Assembly (NCBI GenBank): GCA_009699825.1
Contig: WLNM01000057.1
Location: 1 to 7,058, forward strand
DNA length: 7,058 nt
DNA from: Actinomycetota bacterium
GTDB taxonomy: Bacteria > Actinomycetota > Actinomycetes > Nanopelagicales > Nanopelagicaceae
Direction: 5' to 3'
Shown here: piece by piece, positions 1 through 6,167 of the stretch
How positions within the stretch are numbered: the stretch's first letter is position 1
Layout: the number at the start of each line of letters is the position of its first letter
The notes under the pieces: model-generated
What the model was told of the DNA's origin: nothing
The model's database searches: none
The model's input: only the letters and a program-made list of their open reading frames with translations
Translations under genes and position numbers: made by a program

Positions 1-2473
1 TCGTGATCTGTCGATACAAATCATTCGTGAGGTAGGAGTTGATACTGGTGGCTGCAACATTCAATTCGCAGTTAATCCAGTTGATGGTCGAATAATTGTC
101 ATTGAAATGAATCCTCGCGTTTCACGATCCAGTGCTCTGGCTTCCAAGGCAACAGGATTTCCAATCGCAAAAATTGCTACAAAATTGGCAATTGGTTATA
201 CCCTCGATGAGATTCGAAACGACATCACACAAGTTACCCCAGCGTCTTTCGAACCAACACTGGATTATGTCGTTGTAAAAGTTCCTCGTTTTGCTTTTGA
301 AAAATTCGCCGATGCAGACCCTCGACTCACAACCACTATGAAGAGTGTCGGCGAAGCAATGGCCATCGGTCGTAGTTTCCCAGAAGCTCTCATGAAGGCA
401 CTTCGTTCTCTTGAACGCAAAGAAGCGGTATTTACTTTTCCATTAGAAAAAAGTGCGATCAACGTAGATGAGCTACTCCTGAAAATGCGTATCCCAACTG
501 AATATCGTTTGCAGCAAGTACAACTTGCAATGTGGGCGGGATGCGGCCCTGAGCGGGTACATGAGGCTACCAAGATTGATCCTTGGTATTTACAACAGAT
601 AGAGATTATTAATCAAAGGGCACAGGCTATCGCTCAGCCCGGTGAACTAAATGTTGAAGTAATTCGTAGTGCGAAAAGTTTAGGTTTTTCGGATTTACAA
701 ATAGCCCAACTACGCTCTGTTGCTGAAGAAGATGTAAGACGTCTAAGAAATCATTTGGGAATACATCCTGTTTACAAGACTGTTGATACGTGTGCCGCTG
801 AGTTTGAGGCATTTACGCCTTATTATTATTCAAGCTACGAAGAAGAGACTGAGGTAAAGGTACGAGTTAAACCCGCTGTAATTATTTTGGGGAGTGGACC
901 AAATCGAATAGGACAAGGAATTGAATTTGATTATTCATGTGTCCATGCGAGTTTCATACTTCAAGAAAGTGATTACGAAACAATCATGATTAATTGCAAT
1001 CCTGAAACCGTTTCGACAGATTATGACACTAGCGATCGCTTGTATTTTGAGCCGTTAACTTTGGAAGATGTGCTTGAAGTAATCCATGCCGAAACTTTGG
1101 CCGGTCCAGTTCTCGGGGTTATCACCCAACTTGGTGGGCAGACACCTCTTGGATTAGCAGCTGGTCTAAAAGAGGCTGGGGTGACGATTCTCGGAACGAG
1201 CCCAGAAGCAATTAATTTGGCCGAAGAACGAGGCGCTTTCGGTGAAATACTAAAACAAGTAAATCTGTTAGCCCCCGAATATGGAATGGCAGCTTCAGAA
1301 CAGGAATCTTTAGATATTGCTCAGCGGATAGGTTATCCAGTTTTGGTGCGTCCATCATTTGTACTTGGTGGAAGAGGAATGGAAATTGTTTACGATGATG
1401 AATCATTAGCGGGATTCATTTCACGCGCAACCGATATCACTCCTGATCATCCAGTATTAGTTGATCGTTTTCTAGACAGTGCAATTGAGATCGATGTAGA
1501 TGCGCTCTTTGATGGTAGCGAACTTTTCTTAGGTGGCGTTATGGAACATATTGAAGAGGCAGGCATACATTCAGGTGATAGCGCGTGTGTATTACCAGCA
1601 ATGTCTCTGAGCTCGACACAAATTGCCTCAATTAAGGAAGCCACGACAAAAATTGCGAAAGCAGTTGGCGTCGTCGGCTTAATTAATATTCAATTTGCAA
1701 TAAGTGAGGCACAGTTATTTGTCCTAGAAGCTAATCCACGTGCATCAAGAACTGTTCCCTTTGTAAGTAAAGCCACAGGGGTCGCACTGGCCAAAGCTGC
1801 TGCTCGATTGGCGGTCGGTTCTTCTATCGCTCAATTGCGCGAAGAAGGCTTGTTACCAAAAAATGGAGACGGTTTTGCCAAAGGTATTTCAGTCAAAGAA
1901 GCCGTTCTTCCCTGGAATCGTTTCCGTCGAAGCGATGGTCGAGGAGTCGATGCGGTGCTCGGTCCTGAGATGCGTTCCACCGGAGAAGTTATGGGTATTT
2001 CAAATTCATTCGGTCAAAGTTATGCAAAGTCTCAGATAAGTGCATTTGGTGCTTTACCTAAGAGCGGAACAGTTTTTATCAGTTTGGCAGATAAGGATAA
2101 GCCACAGGGAATCCAAGCAGCGCATGACCTTTCTCGTATTGGTTTTAGAATACTTGCAACAGGAGGAACTGCCGATGCTCTCAATGCTAGATCCATAGAG
2201 TGCATTCGAGTACGCAAACATTCAGAAGGCACAGGTCCTTTAGGGGAAAAAACAATCGTGGAATTGATCAATTCTGGAGAAATTGATCTCATAATTAATA
2301 CACCAGTGGGACGTGGAACTCGTCAAGACGGTTGGCTTATTAGAACCGCTGCAGTTCAAAGATCCGTTCCTTGCATCACAACAACAGCGGGTTTTAAAGC
2401 TGCAGTTGAAGGTATTAAATCCTTGCAACGTGAAGAGTTATCGATTCGGTCAATACAGAGTTGGTTGGCCTAA
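1..2473 (+). CDS. carB: Carbamoyl-phosphate synthase large subunit (3' part, 5' end outside window)
   Basis: This subunit makes carbamoyl phosphate from bicarbonate, two ATP and ammonia tunnelled from the CarA glutaminase, feeding pyrimidine and arginine synthesis. The frame is open from base 2 to the stop at 2471-2473 and gives 823 residues of an expected total near 1,090, so roughly the first 265 are missing. The ATG at 107 lies inside the first ATP-grasp domain (EMNPRVSRSS) and is not the start. In order one sees the end of ATP-grasp 1, an oligomerisation domain (about 410-860), the second synthetase half opening with GSGPNRIGQGIEFDY (about 890-935), its ATP-grasp with a repeat of the NPR-SR motif (about 1733), and a C-terminal MGS-like allosteric domain (about 2060-2440). 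That domain keeps the ATGGTA, K-EG and INTP segments that line the UMP/IMP pocket in the E. coli enzyme, so feedback control by nucleotides is likely. It is the first gene in the window of the pyr operon. Confidence 0.98.
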   Translation, partial: RDLSIQIIREVGVDTGGCNIQFAVNPVDGRIIVIEMNPRVSRSSALASKATGFPIAKIATKLAIGYTLDEIRNDITQVTPASFEPTLDYVVVKVPRFAFEKFADADPRLTTTMKSVGEAMAIGRSFPEALMKALRSLERKEAVFTFPLEKSAINVDELLLKMRIPTEYRLQQVQLAMWAGCGPERVHEATKIDPWYLQQIEIINQRAQAIAQPGELNVEVIRSAKSLGFSDLQIAQLRSVAEEDVRRLRNHLGIHPVYKTVDTCAAEFEAFTPYYYSSYEEETEVKVRVKPAVIILGSGPNRIGQGIEFDYSCVHASFILQESDYETIMINCNPETVSTDYDTSDRLYFEPLTLEDVLEVIHAETLAGPVLGVITQLGGQTPLGLAAGLKEAGVTILGTSPEAINLAEERGAFGEILKQVNLLAPEYGMAASEQESLDIAQRIGYPVLVRPSFVLGGRGMEIVYDDESLAGFISRATDITPDHPVLVDRFLDSAIEIDVDALFDGSELFLGGVMEHIEEAGIHSGDSACVLPAMSLSSTQIASIKEATTKIAKAVGVVGLINIQFAISEAQLFVLEANPRASRTVPFVSKATGVALAKAAARLAVGSSIAQLREEGLLPKNGDGFAKGISVKEAVLPWNRFRRSDGRGVDAVLGPEMRSTGEVMGISNSFGQSYAKSQISAFGALPKSGTVFISLADKDKPQGIQAAHDLSRIGFRILATGGTADALNARSIECIRVRKHSEGTGPLGEKTIVELINSGEIDLIINTPVGRGTRQDGWLIRTAAVQRSVPCITTTAGFKAAVEGIKSLQREELSIRSIQSWLA

Positions 2474-2475
2474 TT

Positions 2476-3324
2476 ATGACGAATATTAATAAGTCATCAG
2501 AGAGGTTAATCGCCACCGTTGTTTCGAATAAACGTGTTGGGCAATATCACCAGATCCTTTTAAATGTTGGTCAGATGGTAAATGGTTGCAAACCCGGCAA
2601 TTTTGTAGCTATAAAAGTCGGCGGAGATAATGCGAAAATGATTCTGCGAAGAGCTTTCGCTATTTCTCGCGTTTCTCATTCTGGCCCTTATGGCGGTTCT
2701 ATGGAATTGATAGTGGCTCCTTTCGGTCAAGGCAGTAAGTGGTTATGTGCTCAGATTGAAGGCGCAACCATTGATCTAATTGCTCCTTTGGGTACAGCAT
2801 TCGGAATTCCAACAGAACCTGTACGAGCATTACTAGTTGGCGGTGGTTATGGTTCTGCGCCATTATTTGGATTGGCGGAAGTTTTAAAAAATCGAGGATG
2901 TCGTGTTGATATGTACCTGGGAGCAAGTACTGGTGGAAAAATTTATGCACCCATGGAAGGGAAACGCTCTGTTAATGTTCTGAAAATTTACACAGAAGAT
3001 GGTTCTATGGGCGAACGAGGACGAGTAACCGAACCTATTCCCGGTTTGATCGCTGATGGCCTGGTTGATGTTATTTATTCTTGTGGACCGATGCCTATGT
3101 TGCGGGCAATTTCGCACATTGTTGCCGGTAGTGATGTCGTTCATCAATGTGCGGTAGAAGAATCCATGGCCTGCGGTGTTGGTATCTGCATGACCTGTGT
3201 TCTACCTGTTGCTGATTCTGAAGGAAATGTTTCAATGAAGCGTTCATGCATAGATGGTCCCGTAATGGATGGGTCACAGGTTATGTGGGATTTAGTGGGC
3301 AAAATTCCCGAGGCACACGCATGA
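2476..3324 (+). CDS. pyrK: Dihydroorotate dehydrogenase B, electron-transfer subunit (FAD, 2Fe-2S)
   Basis: This is the partner of class 1B PyrD. It carries electrons from the PyrD FMN through a [2Fe-2S] cluster and FAD to NAD+. The 282-residue product shows a ferredoxin-reductase-like FAD domain (residues about 10-105, LRRAFAIS at 57-64), an NAD-binding domain (LLVGGGYGSAPL at 119-130, SCGPMPML at 202-209) and the C-terminal cluster domain with Cys233, Cys238, Cys241 and Cys258 in the PyrK pattern MACGVGICMTC ... SCIDGPV. The FAD motif differs from the usual RRP-SI by A at the Pro position and A at the Ser position. I chose ATG 2476, two bases after the carB stop. A TTG at 2461 in the same frame would overlap carB and adds only five residues with no better ribosome site. 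The tight spacing suggests translational coupling to carB, and the stop overlaps the pyrD start. It is slightly longer than the roughly 256-residue Bacillus protein. Confidence 0.95.
   Translation: MTNINKSSERLIATVVSNKRVGQYHQILLNVGQMVNGCKPGNFVAIKVGGDNAKMILRRAFAISRVSHSGPYGGSMELIVAPFGQGSKWLCAQIEGATIDLIAPLGTAFGIPTEPVRALLVGGGYGSAPLFGLAEVLKNRGCRVDMYLGASTGGKIYAPMEGKRSVNVLKIYTEDGSMGERGRVTEPIPGLIADGLVDVIYSCGPMPMLRAISHIVAGSDVVHQCAVEESMACGVGICMTCVLPVADSEGNVSMKRSCIDGPVMDGSQVMWDLVGKIPEAHA
3310..3313 (+). promoter_or_regulatory. Shine-Dalgarno site of pyrD
   Basis: GAGG lies seven bases before ATG 3321, inside the 3' end of pyrK. It supports 3321 as the pyrD start over the in-frame ATG at 3246, which would add 25 residues encoded within the conserved PyrK cluster domain. 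Confidence 0.6.
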
Positions 3325-4265
3325 TTGATTTATCAACAACAATTGGAAATGCGTGGTTTCCTTCTCCACTATTTACCGCAAGTGGTTGTGCAAGCTCGGG
3401 AAAAGAGTTGGCGCAGTTCATTGATTTACGTGAAATAGGCGCGGTAGTAACCAAATCAGTTATGAGTAAACCTCGACACGGTCGACCAACTCCACGCATG
3501 GCTGAAACTCCAAGTGGAATGGTTAATTCAATTGGATTACAAGGTCCAGGAATAGATGCCTTTTTATCTCACGATTTACCGTGGCTGGTAAGTCAGAAGG
3601 CTCGTGTAATTGTCTCAATCGCGGGAGAAACTATTGAAGAGTATTCAACGCTGGCTCGTAAGCTCAGATCTGCTCCTGGAATAAGTGCTGTAGAAGTCAA
3701 TATTTCATGTCCAAATGTAGAAAATCGCGGGTTGGTCTTTGCTTGTGACCCAGATGCTTCCAGACGAGTAATCGATGGAGTGAGAAAAACACTCGGTGGT
3801 GAATTACCAATCATCGCAAAATTATCACCGGATGTAACTGATCTAGTTTCAATTGCTAAAGGTGTTGTTGATGCGGGTGCTGATGGATTAGCACTTATCA
3901 ATACGGTTCTATCGATGGTTATCAATTTAGACACGATGCGTCCACATCTTGGCGGTAAAACGGGTGGACTTTCAGGTCCTGCAATTAGACCAATTGCTGT
4001 TCGTGCCATTTATCAAGTTCACGAAGCTCTCCCACATATACCAATTTTAGGAATGGGTGGTGTTGCAAGCGGTCGTGATGCACTCGAATTAATTTTAGCT
4101 GGTGCTAAAGGCATCTCAGTTGGAACTGCTTCGTTCGGAGATCCTGCTGCCATCATTACTATACAGAATGAACTTATTGAATTGTTATCAGTTCGAGGCT
4201 TTACATCTGTTGCGCAAGCCGTTGGTTTTGCACACAGGCCAGTTGAAGAATCCGAAAATTCATGA
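3321..4265 (+). CDS. pyrD: Dihydroorotate dehydrogenase B, catalytic subunit (class 1B)
   Basis: This subunit oxidises dihydroorotate to orotate, the fourth step of UMP synthesis, with FMN in a TIM barrel. It is a soluble cytoplasmic enzyme: no N-terminal membrane-binding helix of the quinone-dependent class 2 type is present. The 314-residue length matches PyrDB proteins (about 311). Visible landmarks are Lys45 in TKSVM, the substrate loop NSIGLQGPG (69-77), the catalytic Cys130 in EVNISCPNV, the FMN-contacting Lys168 in KLSPDVTD, INT at 193-195, SGPAIRP (218-224), and the FMN-phosphate segments GMGGV (244-248) and VGTA (267-270). A cysteine base (rather than serine) is the class 1 signature, and the adjacent pyrK makes it 1B. 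The start ATG shares ATGA with the pyrK stop, and the stop shares ATGA with the pyrF start, so translation of the three genes is probably coupled, as expected for a heterotetramer whose subunits are needed in equal amounts. Confidence 0.96.
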   Translation: MIDLSTTIGNAWFPSPLFTASGCASSGKELAQFIDLREIGAVVTKSVMSKPRHGRPTPRMAETPSGMVNSIGLQGPGIDAFLSHDLPWLVSQKARVIVSIAGETIEEYSTLARKLRSAPGISAVEVNISCPNVENRGLVFACDPDASRRVIDGVRKTLGGELPIIAKLSPDVTDLVSIAKGVVDAGADGLALINTVLSMVINLDTMRPHLGGKTGGLSGPAIRPIAVRAIYQVHEALPHIPILGMGGVASGRDALELILAGAKGISVGTASFGDPAAIITIQNELIELLSVRGFTSVAQAVGFAHRPVEESENS

Positions 4266-4972
4266 GCACAAAAGCACCGATTATTCTTGCCGTTGATACA
4301 TCTGATTTAGAGTTGGCAAAATCGTGGATAGCACATACAAGCGAATACGTTAGTGTCTTCAAACTAGGACTTGAGTTTTTTCTTAATTTCGGCAGAGAAG
4401 GCGTTCGAGCTATCACTGATAATTCTGATGCCAGAATATTTTTGGATTTAAAACTTCACGATATTCCTAATACTGTAGAACATGCAGCGAAAAGCGCTTC
4501 ACTCTTAGAACCCCTATTTTTGACGGTACACGCAAGCGGGGGAGCTGCGATGATTAAAGCTGCTGTTGCAGCTGCTCCCAAAACACACATCACAGCGGTA
4601 ACAATTTTAACTTCACTTTCAGAATCAGATGTCACATCAATCGGTTTTGCTCAACCATCTATGCAATCGGCGACTAATCTTGCAAAATTATCAGTTTCAG
4701 CCGGTGCTGGGGCAATAGTTTGCTCTCCTTTAGAAACAGTAAATATACGTGCTGCTGTCGGAAAAGATACTTTGATTATCACACCCGGAGTTAGGCCTTC
4801 ATCTATGGTTGGCACAGATGATCAAAGTCGAACGATGACTCCATCGGAAGCGATAGCCGCTGGTGCAAATTATGTTGTGATCGGTAGACCGATCACTAGT
4901 GCATGGGAACCAACTGGAGTTGAGATAGGCAAGCGAGCGCGCGCAATAGCGGCTGAAATTCTTAATTCTTAA
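4262..4972 (+). CDS. pyrF: Orotidine 5'-phosphate decarboxylase, type 1
   Basis: This enzyme decarboxylates OMP to UMP, the last step of the de novo pathway. The 236-residue product is the usual length for type 1 PyrF (E. coli/Bacillus type). The catalytic Lys-Asp-Lys-Asp array is complete: Lys34 in FKLGLE, then Asp62, Lys64 and Asp67 in FLDLKLHDIPNTV. The N-terminal AVD (Asp12), TPGVRP (174-179), DDQSR (186-190) and the phosphate-binding VIGRPIT (206-212) are also present. Its ATG overlaps the pyrD stop by four bases (ATGA). There is no convincing Shine-Dalgarno sequence, only a weak purine run (GAAGAA) about 10-15 bases upstream, so it probably depends on re-initiation after pyrD. The mycobacterial enzyme, as I recall, is the type 2 form (about 275 residues, DAKRGD motif), so this version differs from that of the high-GC relatives with the same gene order. 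Confidence 0.96.
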   Translation: MSTKAPIILAVDTSDLELAKSWIAHTSEYVSVFKLGLEFFLNFGREGVRAITDNSDARIFLDLKLHDIPNTVEHAAKSASLLEPLFLTVHASGGAAMIKAAVAAAPKTHITAVTILTSLSESDVTSIGFAQPSMQSATNLAKLSVSAGAGAIVCSPLETVNIRAAVGKDTLIITPGVRPSSMVGTDDQSRTMTPSEAIAAGANYVVIGRPITSAWEPTGVEIGKRARAIAAEILNS

Positions 4973-4988
4973 TTTCTGTGTTTTCCAC

Positions 4989-4994
4989 TAGATT
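4989..4994 (+). promoter_or_regulatory. Candidate -10 element for leaderless mRNA of the mIHF-Gmk gene
   Basis: TAGATT fits the TANNNT pattern of actinobacterial -10 elements and ends six bases before ATG 5001, the spacing at which transcription would begin on or next to the start codon. No AGGAGG-like sequence precedes this ATG. There is no recognisable -35 box, and a six-base pattern this loose occurs by chance often in AT-rich DNA, so this is only a suggestion. Confidence 0.25.
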
Positions 4995-5000
4995 ATCCAT

Positions 5001-5870
5001 ATGGGAAAGCCGCCGCAATTAAGTGCCGATCAACGTAGCGCGGCACTAGCAAAGGCTAAAGAATCTCGACAAATACGATCGATAGCAAAATCAAAAATAA
5101 AATCTGGAGAATTATCCATTTCCGATATTTTCACCATGGCTCAAAGCGATCCAGTTATTGCAAAGATGCGTGTAGCCGAGTTATTGGCGGCGCTTAGCGG
5201 AGTAGGCAAAATACGAGCAAATGCAATTATGGAGCGATTAAATATTTCACCAACACGCCGTATCCAAGGTTTAGGCAAACATCAATTATCTGCTCTCACA
5301 GATGAATTCAGCCCCACAACATCACGTGGGAAATTGATTGTTCTCTCAGGACCTGGCGGTGTGGGCAAAAGCACTATTGCGGCATATATACGCAAACATG
5401 GAACTTTTTGGGTGAGTGTTTCGTCCACTACTCGTAAACCACGAACTTCTGAACATCATGGCATTGAATACTATTTTTTATCGGATGAAGAGTTTGATGG
5501 CGAAATAGCCAAGGATCATTTTTTGGAATGGGCACATTTTGCAGGTGCCCGATATGGAACTCCTCGCGAACCAGTAGAAAGAGCACTCGCTTCAGGAAAG
5601 AATGTTTTGTTAGAAATTGAAATTGAAGGGGCTAAGCAAGTAAAGGTTCATTCCCCTGAAGCAATTCTTGTATTCCTCGAACCACCTTCGTGGGAGGAAT
5701 TGGTTTCCCGCCTTGAAAGACGCGCAACGGATTCTCCACAAAGAAGAGCCGAACGGCTTGCACTTGCTCAAGAAGAGCTGGCATCAGCCTCATTTTTCGA
5801 TCATCGCCTCATAAATGATGAGGTCCAGAACGTTGTGCAGAAACTGTTATCCTTGACCTCTGCCCATTAG
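5001..5870 (+). CDS. gmk: Fusion of actinobacterial integration host factor (mIHF) and guanylate kinase
   Basis: One uninterrupted 289-residue frame. Residues 1 to about 103 match mIHF along its whole length: QLSADQRSAAL (6-16), a basic helix (20-34), SDPVIAKMRV (49-58) and the DNA-binding GVGKIRANAIM ... SPTRRIQGLG segment (67-92). Residues 111-289 are a full guanylate kinase, which phosphorylates GMP to GDP. It has the P-loop GPGGVGKST (117-125), the GMP-binding SSTTRKPRTSE (141-151), EYYF (156-159), YGTP (185-188), LLEIEIEGAKQV (203-214), the lid RLERRATDS (237-245) and FDHRLIND (266-273). The linker is only about seven residues. In Mycobacterium these are two adjacent genes. Two departures from kinase consensus are seen: Glu207 where LEID has Asp, and Ala in place of Gly in the lid (RATDS). 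The start at 5001 is the only one giving the whole mIHF domain. I expect one protein that both binds DNA and phosphorylates GMP. An internal TTG at 5334 could give a free kinase, but I have no evidence that it is used. Confidence 0.93.
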   Translation: MGKPPQLSADQRSAALAKAKESRQIRSIAKSKIKSGELSISDIFTMAQSDPVIAKMRVAELLAALSGVGKIRANAIMERLNISPTRRIQGLGKHQLSALTDEFSPTTSRGKLIVLSGPGGVGKSTIAAYIRKHGTFWVSVSSTTRKPRTSEHHGIEYYFLSDEEFDGEIAKDHFLEWAHFAGARYGTPREPVERALASGKNVLLEIEIEGAKQVKVHSPEAILVFLEPPSWEELVSRLERRATDSPQRRAERLALAQEELASASFFDHRLINDEVQNVVQKLLSLTSAH

Positions 5871-5896
5871 GGCCATCACCTATTAATTAGTTAAAA

Positions 5897-5903
5897 CGAG
5901 GAG
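5897..5903 (+). promoter_or_regulatory. Strong Shine-Dalgarno site of rpoZ
   Basis: CGAGGAG stands eight bases before ATG 5912, the best match to the 16S anti-Shine-Dalgarno sequence in the window. It fixes the rpoZ start and contrasts with the weak or absent sites before pyrF, the mIHF-Gmk gene and coaBC. Confidence 0.8.
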
Positions 5904-5911
5904 TTAAAACA

Positions 5912-6160
5912 ATGGACGGAATTACAAATCCACCTATTGATGAATTGTTAGACAAAAGCGGTTCAAAATATAGCCTCGTGCTTTATGCGGCCAAGCGCGC
6001 CCGTCAGATCAACGCATACTATTCACAATTAGGCGAAGGTCTGCTCGAATATGTTGGCCCACTTGTTGAAACACATGTTCACGAAAAACCACTTTCAATT
6101 GCATTGCGTGAAATCAATGAGGGCTTACTAACAATCGAAAACCTCGAGCCAACAGCTTAA
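5912..6160 (+). CDS. rpoZ: DNA-directed RNA polymerase omega subunit
   Basis: Omega is the smallest core subunit of RNA polymerase. It wraps the C-terminal tail of beta-prime, assists assembly, and in many bacteria forms part of a ppGpp-binding site. The 82-residue product carries the family core KYSLVLYAAKRARQIN (19-34), then YYSQLGEG (36-43), EYVGPLVETHV (46-56) and KPLSIALREI (59-68). The N-terminal GITNPPIDELLDK and the ETHV-EKPLSIALREI stretch are the actinobacterial form. It lacks the long N-terminal tail of the roughly 110-residue mycobacterial protein, so it is a minimal version. It sits 41 bases after the kinase gene and seven before coaBC, the position it has across Actinobacteria. 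Its own strong ribosome site suggests it is translated independently of the upstream frame. Confidence 0.97.
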   Translation: MDGITNPPIDELLDKSGSKYSLVLYAAKRARQINAYYSQLGEGLLEYVGPLVETHVHEKPLSIALREINEGLLTIENLEPTA

Positions 6161-6167
6161 GTTAAAA

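Noticed and set aside
107..2473. ATG at 107 as the start of a short carbamoyl-phosphate synthase
   Set aside because: The frame is open to base 2 upstream and bases 2-106 encode conserved CarB sequence (VGVDTGG, IQFAVNP). The gene simply begins outside the window.
2461..2475. TTG at 2461 as the pyrK start
   Set aside because: It overlaps carB, adds five non-conserved residues and has no better ribosome site. ATG 2476 directly after the carB stop is more natural.
3246..3320. ATG at 3246 as the pyrD start, adding 25 residues
   Set aside because: These bases encode the conserved cluster domain of PyrK in another frame. Class 1B PyrD proteins start near the IDLS/TTIG segment, and 3321 has a GAGG site and an ATGA overlap.
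3593..4009. 138-residue open frame on the - strand
   Set aside because: It lies wholly inside pyrD, whose protein is clearly conserved, and the antisense translation shows no recognisable domain. The same reasoning covers the other antisense frames, such as 6563-6889 inside coaBC.
4102..4296. 64-residue + strand frame spanning the pyrD/pyrF junction
   Set aside because: It is an out-of-frame shadow over two conserved genes, with no ribosome site and no family features.
4973..5000. A terminator separating the pyr genes from the mIHF-Gmk gene
   Set aside because: The gap has T-rich stretches but no inverted repeat able to form a stable hairpin. The 41-base gap before rpoZ also lacks one.
5300..5340. 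The fusion as an assembly or sequencing error joining two genes
   Set aside because: Both domains are complete at their edges and the linker is short and in frame, without the run of unrelated residues expected from an indel or a lost stop.
5853..5890. A sigma-70-like promoter for rpoZ (TTGACC at 5853, TATTAAT at 5881)
   Set aside because: The spacing between the boxes is about 22 bases, too long for a normal promoter, and the second box is just part of an AT-rich near-palindrome (CTATTAATTAG). It could be a weak promoter but I cannot support it.
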